From the NCBI GenBank assembly GCA_902363835.1, contig CABJBM010000022.1, forward strand, positions 45,322 through 109,321: DNA of 64,000 nt, written 5' to 3'. Shown piece after piece: positions 15,609 through 24,025 of the stretch. Position numbers and translations under genes: made by a program. Under the pieces are notes generated by a model. The model did not search any database, was not told the origin of the DNA, and saw nothing but the letters and a program-made list of their open reading frames with translations. Position 1 is the first letter of the stretch; every line of letters starts with the position of its first letter. Origin of the DNA: Lachnospiraceae bacterium. GTDB taxonomy: Bacteria > Bacillota > Clostridia > Lachnospirales > Lachnospiraceae.

Positions 15609-16040
15609 ATGGATATATGGGAAGAATTATATAATAAGGCAAAAGCGGAGTATTATCCTACGGATGTATCGCCATTTGTATATGCCCATCATGTTGTTTG
15701 CGCTTTAGAAAGTGCAGACGGAAGAATATTTACGGGATTTTGTATTGAAAGCTGCAGTGGGGTCATGGCATTGTGTGCTGAGCAGGTTGCTGCACTTAAC
15801 ATGTATGTAAACAGCGGACAAACGGTGGTGAAACGATTGATTTGCTTTCGTGATGAGCCGCCGACCGGTGTAAATGGAATGCCATGCGGAGCTTGCAGAG
15901 AATTTTTGATGGAGCTTTCCCTTAAAAACAAAGATATGGAAATCATGGTTGATTACAAAACACGTGAAACCATTCGTCTGGAAGAATTGCTTCCAAACTG
16001 GTGGGGAATGATGAGATACGAAAAAAATAAGGCAGAATGA
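15609..16040 (+). CDS. Cytidine deaminase-like zinc enzyme
   Basis: The 143-residue product has the deaminase zinc signature: CAE (Cys56, Glu58 as proton shuttle) and PCGAC (Cys93 and Cys96), the three-Cys arrangement of tetrameric cytidine deaminases. The residue pattern upstream (FTGFCIESCSGVMALCAEQV) differs from the NVENA-type substrate loop of true Cdd, so the substrate may not be cytidine; blasticidin-S deaminase-like enzymes share this size and layout. GAGGAGG just before the ATG. It stands alone between two long intergenic stretches. Confidence 0.75.
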   Translation: MDIWEELYNKAKAEYYPTDVSPFVYAHHVVCALESADGRIFTGFCIESCSGVMALCAEQVAALNMYVNSGQTVVKRLICFRDEPPTGVNGMPCGACREFLMELSLKNKDMEIMVDYKTRETIRLEELLPNWWGMMRYEKNKAE

Positions 16041-16240
16041 CAGAATTCAATTTGATTAACAATAGGTGGAAATATATACAGACCATAAATTGATTCCGCA
16101 CATCAGCCAAATAAATGCTATGCATCAGCCTGAAGAAAGAGGAATCAAGAAAATTGCTGCTGTTTTGGAAAATGGCGGCAATATGGCCTGTTATAGAATA
16201 CGTCTGCAGGCAAGAAGTTGATAATTAAAGTACACAAAAG
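16041..16240. other. Intergenic stretch with a possible 51-residue ORF
   Basis: A frame from GTG near 16068 to TGA at about 16221 reads DHKLIPHISQINAMHQPEER and ends RIRLQARS. It looks protein-like but is too short and unfamiliar to name; it could be the tail of a decayed gene. Confidence 0.2.
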
Positions 16241-16283
16241 TCCGGACAAATTATCAAACGCGATCATCTGTCCGGATTTTTTA
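16241..16283 (+). terminator. Rho-independent terminator
   Basis: Stem TCCGGACA / TGTCCGGA with a 20-nt loop and a TTTTTT tail, placed 30 bp before the next start codon. Confidence 0.8.
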
Positions 16284-16313
16284 TAAAAAATGAAGATTCA
16301 GGAGGAATCGTCT

Positions 16314-16838
16314 ATGAATGAAATTAAGCTTATTGCACCAACTATGGAATATGCAGATGATATTATGAAGTATCGTCAGGATTTCCTTGATTCCGGCGGA
16401 AGCCTGGATGGCTGCGGTAATTTAAGGGAATGTTCATCGGCAGAAGAATGGATTAAAGGAATTGAAATGATAAGAGATGAAGAAACCTGCCCGGCGGACA
16501 AGGTCAGTTCCGATACATACCTGGCCGTTCGTTTGGTTGATAATAAAATTGTGGGAATCATTGATTTCAGACATCATATTAATCATCCTGTTTTGGGCCT
16601 TTGGGGCGGCCACATTGGATATTCCGTCCGGCCATCTGAAAGAAGACAGGGCTTTGCAACAGAAATGCTTAGGCAAAACCTTCAAAATTGTAAAAACCAT
16701 GGATTAGAAAAAGTGATGGTGACTTGCAATTACGATAACATAGCAAGCGAAAAAACAATTATTGCAAATGGCGGAAAGTTTGAAAAGGAAGTGTGTGTGG
16801 ACGGGAAAAGGATCAAACGATACTGGATCCAATTGTGA
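16314..16838 (+). CDS. GNAT-family N-acetyltransferase
   Basis: Start ATG 16314 has AGGAGG 8 bp upstream and gives 174 residues. The acetyl-CoA loop reads RPSERRQGFATEMLR (about 105-119, the Q/R-x-x-G-x-G/A motif A) after strand GHIGYSVRP, followed by the motif B region MVTCNYDNIASEKTIIANGG. Such enzymes acetylate a primary amine; the substrate cannot be read. AT content and the preceding terminator suggest a stand-alone unit, similar in style to the GNATs of the 53-61 kb array, but without the array modules. Confidence 0.85.
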   Translation: MNEIKLIAPTMEYADDIMKYRQDFLDSGGSLDGCGNLRECSSAEEWIKGIEMIRDEETCPADKVSSDTYLAVRLVDNKIVGIIDFRHHINHPVLGLWGGHIGYSVRPSERRQGFATEMLRQNLQNCKNHGLEKVMVTCNYDNIASEKTIIANGGKFEKEVCVDGKRIKRYWIQL

Positions 16839-16973
16839 TTCATTTTCAATGTATTTAATAATGGCAAACCCGTTTTTCTCACAGACATAGAGAATTCAGG
16901 AAGAATCTGTATCAGGACATTCGTTTGATTAATATATAATTATGAAGTCTATTAGATATATTGGAGATTAAAC

Positions 16974-17873
16974 TTGACTGATTACAATTCATATCTGGGT
17001 TTTAAAGAAGTATGCCAGCAGGTTCCTGTCCAGTTCCCTCCTCAGCATCAACCTGTACAACCAGGATTGGAGACACTCATGGTTCCTAAACCTGTTTTTA
17101 ACAATCCGAACTACATTGGAACAGGGAAACTAAAAGATAAGGTAGCGCTGGTGACTGGAGGGGACAGCGGAATTGGGCGGGCTGTATCCCTGGCATTTGC
17201 CAAAGAAGGCGCTGATATAAGCATCGTTTATTATGATGAGCATGAAGATGCACAGATAACGAAATCTTATATAGAAGCCCAGGGAAGAAAGTGCATATTA
17301 ATCTCAGGAGATGTGCGGGACCAATTGTTTTGTCAAAATGCCGTATCTGAAACCGTATCCGCTTTCGGTGGACTTGATGTTCTGGTAAATAATGCGGGCG
17401 TACAGTTTCCCCAGAAGGGCATCGAGAACATTTCCGTTGAACAGATGGTACTTACCTTTGAAGTGAATTTTTTCGGCATATTCATTATGACAAAAATGGC
17501 CCTTCCCTACTTAAAAGACGGCAGCACCATAATTAACACAACCTCTATTACTGCTTATGTTGGAAACGAGCAGTTGATTGATTATTCCAGCACAAAAGGT
17601 GCAATTGTCAGCTTCACGCGAGCAATGGCCCATTCCCTGGTGTCAAAAGGGATTCGGGTAAATGCAGTTGCTCCGGGCCCCATCTGGACCCCGCTTCAAC
17701 CTTCCAGCTGGCCGGCTGACTACATTCCAACCTTTGGCTCTGATACCCCAATGAAACGAGCTGGACAGCCGGTTGAGCTTGCCCCAACTTATGTATATCT
17801 GGCAAGTAATGACTCCTCATTTGTCACAGGCCAAGTCCTCCATGTGGATGGCGGGCAATCAATGCAGTCATAA
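16974..17873 (+). CDS. SDR-family oxidoreductase (YhxC/YdaD-like)
   Basis: The TTG at 16974 with GGAG 8 bp upstream starts a 299-residue protein. After an N-terminal extension of about 50 residues typical of the stress-type SDRs, the Rossmann motif TGGDSGIGRA (61-70), NNAG (139-142), catalytic Ser191 and YSSTK (204-208) are all intact, as is the C-terminal GQVLHVDGG. Enzymes of this clade use NAD(P)H to reduce carbonyls and are often annotated as general stress or glucose dehydrogenase-like; the true substrate is unknown. It is monocistronic. Confidence 0.88.
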   Translation: MTDYNSYLGFKEVCQQVPVQFPPQHQPVQPGLETLMVPKPVFNNPNYIGTGKLKDKVALVTGGDSGIGRAVSLAFAKEGADISIVYYDEHEDAQITKSYIEAQGRKCILISGDVRDQLFCQNAVSETVSAFGGLDVLVNNAGVQFPQKGIENISVEQMVLTFEVNFFGIFIMTKMALPYLKDGSTIINTTSITAYVGNEQLIDYSSTKGAIVSFTRAMAHSLVSKGIRVNAVAPGPIWTPLQPSSWPADYIPTFGSDTPMKRAGQPVELAPTYVYLASNDSSFVTGQVLHVDGGQSMQS

Positions 17874-18094
17874 AGCAGAAGCACTTTTGAACGCTTTATG
17901 TAATCGTGAATGATTTTTAAAAGTCAGTTGATTTTTACGAAAAGCTCCTTCAAATATTGCATGGTTTCTGAAGCTGCCGGAAGCCCTGGCTCCAAAGGAA
18001 AGGCCTTGGTAAAAAAGGTTTTAAATTGATATCTTTTATGATACTATAGCTCTATAGAAATGCAGTATCGCTTCATGGAGAAGGGGAGGGTATT

Positions 18095-20032
18095 ATGAGA
18101 AGTCTGGCGTATTTAAAACTGATGGCAAGGGAGTATCCCACGATTAAGGCTGCTTCCAGCGAAATCATCAACCTTACGGCCATTCAGGGCTTACCAAAGG
18201 GAACGGAATATTTTTTCAGTGACCTGCATGGCGAGTATGAGGCATTTGTCCACTTATTAAAAAGTGCCTCAGGCGTGATCCGGGAAAAAATCACGGAAAC
18301 GTTCAGCCACATCATACCAGAGAAAGAGGAAGTGGAGTTAGCGAATTTAATTTACTATCCGGAGAGAGTCATGAACCAGCTGGAATTGAAAGGCCTGGCA
18401 GACGGAGACTGGCAGAGAGTGACCATTTACCGGCTGGTGCAGATCTGCAAAGTGGTTTCATCAAAGTACACCAGATCCAAGGTAAGGAAGAAAATGCCGC
18501 CTGAATTTGCCTACATCATTGATGAGCTGCTTCATGTGGATTATAATGATGACAATAAACGTGTATACTATAACGAAATCATACGGTCCATCATTGACAT
18601 TGGGGTTGGAGATAAGTTTATTATTGCTTTATGCGAGCTGATCCAGAACCTGACCATTGACAGCCTGCATATTATCGGTGATATTTTTGACCGCGGCCCA
18701 AGGGCGGATATTATTATGGATGAACTGCTGCGGTTTCACGATGTTGACATACAATGGGGCAATCATGATGTTTCCTGGATGGGAGCGGCCACCGGGAATC
18801 TGGCATGTATCTGCAATGTGCTGAGGATTGCCATCAGCTATAACAGCTTTGATGTGCTGGAGGACGGATACGGCATCAACTTACGCCCATTATCCATGTT
18901 TGCGGCCAGGGTTTACCGGGATGATCCCTGTGAACGGTTTACTCCCCAGATTCTTGATGAAAACATATACGATGCGGTGGATCCGGGACTGGCGGCTAAG
19001 ATGCACAAGGCAATTGCCATCATTCAGTTTAAGGTAGAAGGACAGATCATAAAGCGCCATCCGGAATACGGGATGAGCGATAGGATCCTGATTGAGGCCA
19101 TTGATTTTGAACGGGGCGCTGTGACTGTGGAAGGCAAGGAATACCCAATGCTTGACATGTTCTTTCCAACCGTGGACCCTAAGGACCCTTTAAAACTCAG
19201 CAAGGAGGAAGGGGAGCTTCTCCACACCCTGCAGCTTTCCTTTATGCATAACGAGCTTCTTCACAAGCATATCCGGTTTCTCTATTCACATGGAAGCATG
19301 TATAAATGCTATAATTCAAATCTTCTGTACCATGGCTGCATTCCCATGAAGGAGGATGGCTCCTTTGATGAGATTGTAGTGGATCACCATGCTTTTTCAG
19401 GAAAGGCGCTGATGGATTACGTGGACCGGAAGGTTCAAAATGCATATTTCATGCCTGAGGGTTCCCAGGAAAGTGAGGATGCCAGGGATTTTATGTGGTA
19501 TTTATGGTGCGGAGCCAAATCTCCGGTCTATGGCAAGGGAAAAATGACGACCTTTGAACATTATTTTATCGGAGATAAGGCCGCCCACAAGGAGCCCATG
19601 AACCCTTATTACAGACTTAGCGTAAAGGAAGAATACTGCGATAAAATACTGGAAGAATTCGGCCTTTGCAAAGACGGTTCCCATATCATCAACGGCCACG
19701 TTCCGGTGAAAATAAAGGAAGGGGAATCGCCGGTAAAGGCAGGAGGAAAGCTGTTCCTCATAGACGGAGGGCTGTCAAAGGCTTACCAGACCAAGACAGG
19801 GATCGCAGGCTATACTTTGATTTATAATTCCAACCACCTGGCTCTTGCGGAGCACAAACCCTTTGACCCAAATAAGGAAAGCACGCCTAAGGTTTCGGTT
19901 GTTGAGAACATGAAAACCCGGGTCATGGTGGCGGATACGGATAAGGGTGTGGAGCTGGCTGAGCGGATCGCAGATTTAAAGGAACTGGTGGCAGCATACC
20001 GGGATGGCGTAATCAAGGAGAAGGTAGAGTAG
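18095..20032 (+). CDS. fbp: Fructose-1,6-bisphosphatase class III
   Basis: The 645-residue product matches the Firmicutes-type enzyme in length and motifs: FSDLHGEYEAF with metal ligands Asp43 and His45, GDIFDRGPRAD near 195, WGNHDVSW near 228 and NGHVPVKIKEGESPVKAGG near 530, together forming the bimetal phosphoesterase site. It hydrolyses fructose 1,6-bisphosphate to fructose 6-phosphate in gluconeogenesis. GGGGAGGG precedes the ATG. It stands as a single transcription unit with a 220-bp upstream region in which no clear promoter was identified. Confidence 0.97.
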   Translation: MRSLAYLKLMAREYPTIKAASSEIINLTAIQGLPKGTEYFFSDLHGEYEAFVHLLKSASGVIREKITETFSHIIPEKEEVELANLIYYPERVMNQLELKGLADGDWQRVTIYRLVQICKVVSSKYTRSKVRKKMPPEFAYIIDELLHVDYNDDNKRVYYNEIIRSIIDIGVGDKFIIALCELIQNLTIDSLHIIGDIFDRGPRADIIMDELLRFHDVDIQWGNHDVSWMGAATGNLACICNVLRIAISYNSFDVLEDGYGINLRPLSMFAARVYRDDPCERFTPQILDENIYDAVDPGLAAKMHKAIAIIQFKVEGQIIKRHPEYGMSDRILIEAIDFERGAVTVEGKEYPMLDMFFPTVDPKDPLKLSKEEGELLHTLQLSFMHNELLHKHIRFLYSHGSMYKCYNSNLLYHGCIPMKEDGSFDEIVVDHHAFSGKALMDYVDRKVQNAYFMPEGSQESEDARDFMWYLWCGAKSPVYGKGKMTTFEHYFIGDKAAHKEPMNPYYRLSVKEEYCDKILEEFGLCKDGSHIINGHVPVKIKEGESPVKAGGKLFLIDGGLSKAYQTKTGIAGYTLIYNSNHLALAEHKPFDPNKESTPKVSVVENMKTRVMVADTDKGVELAERIADLKELVAAYRDGVIKEKVE

Positions 20033-20176
20033 TCTGTTATTATCCTCCCTTCCTTCGCAAGTCCGGATAAGCCATATTATGAAATTTTAAGAATTTATTC
20101 AGAGAAGGTTTCTTTACGAAGTCCCTGTCGGATGATACAATAATCAAAGCTATTTACTTAATTGAAGGAGGCTCAG

Positions 20177-20650
20177 ATGAGCAGACAGGAGTTTTTACAG
20201 CGCTTGAGGGAGGCTTTATCAGGTGAAGTTCCTGGGAGCGTGATCGAAGAAAATATCAGGTATTATGAAGAATATATCAGCACGGAAGTGAGAAATGGTT
20301 CTACGGAAGAGGCGGTCATAGCCTCCATCGGTGATCCAAGGCTGATCGCCAGGACGATTTTTGAAGCCAGCGGGAATGCAAAGGACAGCGGATCAGGAAG
20401 AACCTATTATGAATCCTATTCCGGTTCTGACCAGGATGTGTATGAGGATCCGGGTAATTTCGGACGCCATATGCATTATATTGACCTAAGTAAGTGGTAC
20501 TGGAAGCTTTTGGGAGTCACGGTACTTATCTTGTTTTTCTTTTTGATCGCCAGCATTGTCACAGGGATTTTCAGCCTCCTGATGCCTATTATGGGCCCCT
20601 TGCTTTTAGTACTTCTCATTGTCTGGATCGTAAGAGGAACGAAACGATAA
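20177..20650 (+). CDS. DUF1700 family membrane protein
   Basis: Starting at ATG 20177 (AAGGAGG 9 bp upstream) the product has 157 residues. The N-terminal domain MSRQEFLQRLREALSGEVP, IEENIRYYEEYI and IGDPRLIARTI is the standard DUF1700 opening, a helical cytoplasmic region. Two membrane helices follow (about 112-153), then a short basic tail. DUF1700 proteins often partner a PadR-type regulator; none is adjacent here. It may act as an envelope-associated regulator, but function is unknown. A strong terminator follows. Confidence 0.85.
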   Translation: MSRQEFLQRLREALSGEVPGSVIEENIRYYEEYISTEVRNGSTEEAVIASIGDPRLIARTIFEASGNAKDSGSGRTYYESYSGSDQDVYEDPGNFGRHMHYIDLSKWYWKLLGVTVLILFFFLIASIVTGIFSLLMPIMGPLLLVLLIVWIVRGTKR

Positions 20651-20695
20651 AGTTAGATATATTTAATAATTCCAAGTGAATGTTACAAAAGTATG

Positions 20696-20737
20696 ACGGC
20701 ATTTATGACGCAAAAAGCGTCATAAATGCCGTTTTTG
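20696..20737 (+). terminator. Strong Rho-independent terminator
   Basis: Perfect 16-bp stem (left arm ACGGCATTTATGACGC) with loop AAAAA and a TTTTT tail after the DUF1700 gene. Confidence 0.92.
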
Positions 20738-20738
20738 C

Positions 20739-20767
20739 TTGACAAATGCGAGATATAAGTATATAAT
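20739..20767 (+). promoter_or_regulatory. Promoter of the first NlpC/P60 gene
   Basis: TTGACA, 17 bp, TATAAT, perfect consensus hexamers directly after the terminator. A TGTAACA-N6-TGTAACA direct repeat follows near the expected start. Confidence 0.9.
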
Positions 20768-20846
20768 TCGAAATGTAACAATTATGTAACATTTTGACTA
20801 AGTATTGCAGGAACGACAGAAAAACGTAAAAAACAGGAGACATGAT

Positions 20847-21539
20847 ATGAGGAATAAAATGTGGAAGGCGATGGGACTTTTAGGGATCTTGGCGAGTTTA
20901 AGCTGGGTTTCTCCTACAGAAGCGAAAGCAGCAGAAATTGCTGTAGAAACCAGCACGACACTTTATGCAAAGATGGATGCGCCTGTATCTGTCAGGGAAG
21001 CTGCGAATACTGCAGGAACAGTTCTTTCCCAGGCCGGAGAGGGACAAACCTATGAAGTGATGGAATCCTCTCAGGATGGCTGGCTTAAAATAAAAACTCC
21101 TGAAGGAGAAGGGTACATACAAGGCAATTCCGCGACATTGATTGAAAAAACTCAGGAAAAGGTGGACAAGTCTGTTCTTCAGCGTCAAAAGATCGTAGAT
21201 TATGCGCTTCAGTTTGTGGGCGGACGTTATGTCTACGGAGGAGTGAATCCCAAGACCGGAGTGGACTGTTCCGGGTTTACCAGCTATGTATTGAGAAATG
21301 CAGCCGGGGTAAACTTAAGCCACAGTTCAAAGTCCCAGTCAAGAGAAGGCCGCAGTGTCAGCTACGAGGAAGCCCGCGCAGGAGATTTGGTATTTTATGG
21401 AAAAAATGGATCCATTAACCATGTTGCTCTGTACATGGGAGACGGCCGGGTGGTCCATGCTTCCACAGAAAAGACCGGAATTATCGTAACAAACGTCATG
21501 TATCGCAAACCTGTGAAATTTGTCAGGGTTTTAAACTAA
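20847..21539 (+). CDS. Secreted NlpC/P60 peptidoglycan hydrolase with SH3 domain (1)
   Basis: From ATG 20847 (AGGAG upstream) the product has 230 residues: a signal peptide (cleaved near AKA-AE, about 25), a bacterial SH3 domain (about 33-95, VSVREAANTAGTVLSQ) and a C-terminal NlpC/P60 domain. The catalytic triad is visible: Cys in GVDCSGFTSYV, His in INHVALYMGDGRVVHAS and a further polar residue downstream. Such enzymes cut the gamma-D-Glu to diamino acid bond of stem peptides. It is followed by a paralogue with its own promoter. Confidence 0.93.
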   Translation: MRNKMWKAMGLLGILASLSWVSPTEAKAAEIAVETSTTLYAKMDAPVSVREAANTAGTVLSQAGEGQTYEVMESSQDGWLKIKTPEGEGYIQGNSATLIEKTQEKVDKSVLQRQKIVDYALQFVGGRYVYGGVNPKTGVDCSGFTSYVLRNAAGVNLSHSSKSQSREGRSVSYEEARAGDLVFYGKNGSINHVALYMGDGRVVHASTEKTGIIVTNVMYRKPVKFVRVLN

Positions 21540-21573
21540 AATAATTTGAAATTCGTGCACTTTTAAATAATAC

Positions 21574-21602
21574 TTGACGAAAAGATAAAATAAATGTATA
21601 AT
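21574..21602 (+). promoter_or_regulatory. Promoter of the second NlpC/P60 gene
   Basis: TTGACG, 17 bp, TATAAT, 70 bp before the start codon at 21672. A TGTAACATTTTG-like repeat seen at the first gene recurs here as GTAACATTTG. Confidence 0.85.
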
Positions 21603-21671
21603 AACCGTAATGAATTTAATATTTACGTAACATTTGAAAATCAAAAAGTAAAAATAGGAGCAGATTTCCCG

Positions 21672-22403
21672 ATGATAGATAAAGCATGGAAAACGTTAGG
21701 CCTTATGGCTTTTTGCGGAGCAATGATGATTGCAGGTCCTTCAGATGTAAGAGCAGATGAAATTTCCGGTCCAGGACTCAGTTATGGGAACTACATGGTG
21801 ACCGTTGACGCAGATAAGGTAACGATCAGCAAGGATGAAGCTGGTCAGGAAGCACTGATGACCGCTTCCAAAGGATCTTCTTTTGAAGTTTTACAGGATA
21901 TGGGCGGCGGATATGTTAAGGTTAAGATCAATGATACATATGGTTTTCTTCCTGCAGAGGGGAATGCCACCATATCTTCCACCGATGAGGCAACTCTGGC
22001 TGCACTGGAAGTAAAGACCCAGGTACAGGCGGCCGTGGATTTCAGGCAAAGCATTGTTAATTACGCACTTCAGTTTGTAGGCGGACGTTATTCCTATGGC
22101 GGCAGTGATCCCCGCACCGGAGTAGACTGTTCCGGATTTACCAGATATGTGATGCAGCACGCAGCAGGTCTTACAATTAACCGTTCTTCAGGCGGACAGG
22201 CTTCCCAGGGAAGAGCAGTCAGCGCTGACCAGATGCGTCCGGGCGATTTGATTTTTTACGGAAGCGGATCATCTATCAACCATGTTGCCATGTATATTGG
22301 CAATGGACAAGTAGTTCATTCATCAACTTACAGTACAGGTATTAAGACATCTCCGTGGAATTATCGGGCACCTGTAAAAATCGTCAATGTTCTTGGCGAC
22401 TAA
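21672..22403 (+). CDS. Secreted NlpC/P60 peptidoglycan hydrolase (2)
   Basis: Start ATG 21672 gives 243 residues; a longer frame to 21594 crosses the promoter and is not used. Signal peptide with cleavage near VRA-DE, an SH3-like region (about 35-100) and an NlpC/P60 domain with FVGGRYSYGG, GVDCSGFTRYV and INHVAMYIGNGQVVHSS. The domain is about 60 percent identical by eye to the upstream paralogue, suggesting tandem duplication, while the N-terminal region has diverged, so wall binding or timing may differ. The T-rich terminator follows. Confidence 0.93.
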   Translation: MIDKAWKTLGLMAFCGAMMIAGPSDVRADEISGPGLSYGNYMVTVDADKVTISKDEAGQEALMTASKGSSFEVLQDMGGGYVKVKINDTYGFLPAEGNATISSTDEATLAALEVKTQVQAAVDFRQSIVNYALQFVGGRYSYGGSDPRTGVDCSGFTRYVMQHAAGLTINRSSGGQASQGRAVSADQMRPGDLIFYGSGSSINHVAMYIGNGQVVHSSTYSTGIKTSPWNYRAPVKIVNVLGD

Positions 22404-22439
22404 TGAAATAGCGGATTACCGGATTTTGGAAAGGGATAT

Positions 22440-22475
22440 AGGGCCTTCGGCATGGGATTGCCGGAGGTCTTTTGT
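22440..22475 (+). terminator. Terminator of the second NlpC/P60 gene
   Basis: GGCCTTCGGCA pairs with TGCCGGAGGTC (some G.U pairs) around TGGGAT, followed by TTTTG. Confidence 0.75.
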
Positions 22476-22717
22476 TTGATTTGATGAAAAATGGACAAAG
22501 AGAAACAGACGGACAGGGGAGCTATCCGGCTGTTTCTGAGGGGAGTATAAATAATTAATAAGGATGAGGAAAATAAATTCCTCATTTTAATTATAATATA
22601 GTCTTGATGAAAATGCAAAGTTATTTTTTAATTTTAAATAAAAATTGGCAGTATAATCTGTCAGAAAAACGACATAATAGACGATGTAACGTAAAACGCC
22701 GATAGGAGGTATTTATT
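22476..22717. other. AT-rich intergenic region before the Asn/Gln-rich gene
   Basis: No coding frame. Contains an AT-rich segment around 22550-22660 that could hold the promoter of the next gene (GGCAGTATAATCTG near 22645) and an AGGAGG at 22704. Confidence 0.4.
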
Positions 22718-22939
22718 ATGTCTAAGAATAATTACAATGATATGGACAATTCTTCCAGGAATTCCCATAACAACAATCAGAACAACAGCCAGAATAACAA
22801 CCAGAACAACAGCCAGAATAACAATCAGAACAACAACCAGAACAACAGCCAGAATAGCAATCAGAACAACAATCGCAACTCCAGCAAGGACAACAGCCGC
22901 GATTCCAGCAAAGACAACAACCGCAACAGATTTAACTAA
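22718..22939 (+). CDS. Asn/Gln-rich low-complexity protein
   Basis: The 73-residue product begins MSKNNYNDMDNSSRNSHNNN, continues as a run of QNNNQNNS-type repeats over about 30 residues, and ends in a charged Ser/Lys/Asp/Arg stretch. It has no signal peptide, Cys or hydrophobic core and should be disordered. ATAGGAGG with good spacing precedes the ATG, which supports translation. The repeat is encoded by near-perfect AACAACCAG-type trinucleotide blocks, so length could vary by slippage. Similar short Asn/Gln-rich proteins are known from related clostridia, some linked to spores; function here is unknown. Confidence 0.6.
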   Translation: MSKNNYNDMDNSSRNSHNNNQNNSQNNNQNNSQNNNQNNNQNNSQNSNQNNNRNSSKDNSRDSSKDNNRNRFN

Positions 22940-22965
22940 TAAGGTCTGGCCGAACCAATTATTAA

Positions 22966-23010
22966 AAAAGGCGTGGGAAAGAGACAAAGGGGTCCTTTCC
23001 CGCGTTTTTT
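22966..23010 (+). terminator. Terminator after the Asn/Gln-rich gene
   Basis: GCGTGGGAAAG (22970-22980) pairs with CTTTCCCGCG (22996-23005) and is followed by a run of T. Confidence 0.8.
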
Positions 23011-23094
23011 TTATTTGGACTTCCCTGATTTCGTATAACTTTCGCATTCCGGAAAATATGGAATATATTATTACTAGAAAGGACAGGTGATAAT

Positions 23095-23403
23095 ATGTTC
23101 AGGACCATACCGATTTGGGAAGTCGATCATTATATTAATTATGACAGCAACATTATGATTATAGATCTCCGTAGTCAGTCGTCCTACAGGCAGTCCCACA
23201 TTCGGGGAGCGGTAAATCTGCCATATGAAGATATGGATCAATGGGTGAGCAGCTTGCCACAGGATAAACTTTTGATATTTTACTGTTCCAGGGGCGGACA
23301 AAGCATGATAGTCTGCCGGAATCTGGAGCAGGCCGGATACAATGTGGTCAATATAGCCAATGGAATCGCATATTACAAAGGAAAATATATGGTTCGAGGA
23401 TAG
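23095..23403 (+). CDS. Single-domain rhodanese-like protein
   Basis: The 102-residue protein is one rhodanese domain. It has IIDLRSQSSYRQSHIRGAVN (residues 22-41) and an active-site loop YCSRGGQSM with the sulphur-carrying Cys64. A six-residue loop of this type fits sulphurtransferases rather than phosphatases. It would pass persulfide sulphur to an acceptor in the cytoplasm; the partner is unknown. AGGTGATAAT precedes the ATG. It lies before, but probably separate from, the YfcE operon. Confidence 0.9.
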   Translation: MFRTIPIWEVDHYINYDSNIMIIDLRSQSSYRQSHIRGAVNLPYEDMDQWVSSLPQDKLLIFYCSRGGQSMIVCRNLEQAGYNVVNIANGIAYYKGKYMVRG

Positions 23404-23475
23404 GTAAATTCATTGACAGAAATACCTTGCTAGCCTTAAAATATACCTATTAAGTACAAAAGGAGAAAATGACTT

Positions 23476-24024
23476 ATGAGATATATGATTGCTTCCGACA
23501 TTCATGGTTCTGCCTATTTTTGCAGGAAGCTGTTAGATGCATATAAAACTTCCGGAGCAGGCAGGCTGATCCTGTTAGGAGATATTCTTTACCATGGTCC
23601 CAGAAATGATCTTCCAAAGGAATATGCTCCTAAAGAAGTGATTTCCATGTTAAACGGCTACAAGGACCAGATCTATAGTGTGCGGGGAAACTGTGACACA
23701 GAAGTAGATCAGATGGTGCTTGAATTTCCCATCCTTGCGGATTATGCCCTGCTTGCTGATGAGGGCCTGACAATCTATGCTACCCATGGGCACATTTATA
23801 ATAAAGAGAACTTACCCCCCATGCAAAAGGGAGACATTCTGCTTCATGGACACACTCATATCCTGACTGCAGAGCGTTTTGGAGATATTACCATATTAAA
23901 TCCAGGCTCCGTGTCCATTCCAAAGGGCGGCAACCCTCCTACTTACGGAATTCTGGAGGATCAAGTATTCCGTATCATGGATTTCGACGGAAATGCAATA
24001 AAAGAAATGAACTTAGGAGAATAA
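23476..24024 (+). CDS. yfcE: YfcE-family metallophosphodiesterase
   Basis: The 182-residue product carries the calcineurin-like metal motifs in order: DIHG (8-11), GDILYHGPRND (36-46), GNCD (75-78), THGH (108-111) and GHTH (128-131), then NPGS. Length and the GPRN variant match YfcE, a phosphodiesterase active on synthetic phosphodiesters with unknown natural substrate. AAGGAG precedes the ATG. It begins a run of closely spaced genes ending with a second phosphodiesterase of the same superfamily at 27220. Confidence 0.9.
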   Translation: MRYMIASDIHGSAYFCRKLLDAYKTSGAGRLILLGDILYHGPRNDLPKEYAPKEVISMLNGYKDQIYSVRGNCDTEVDQMVLEFPILADYALLADEGLTIYATHGHIYNKENLPPMQKGDILLHGHTHILTAERFGDITILNPGSVSIPKGGNPPTYGILEDQVFRIMDFDGNAIKEMNLGE

Positions 24025-24025
24025 G

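Noticed and set aside
22745..22930. CRISPR-like array
   Set aside because: The periodicity is AAC/CAG-type codon repeats within one reading frame with a ribosome site; there are no constant repeats with unique spacers.
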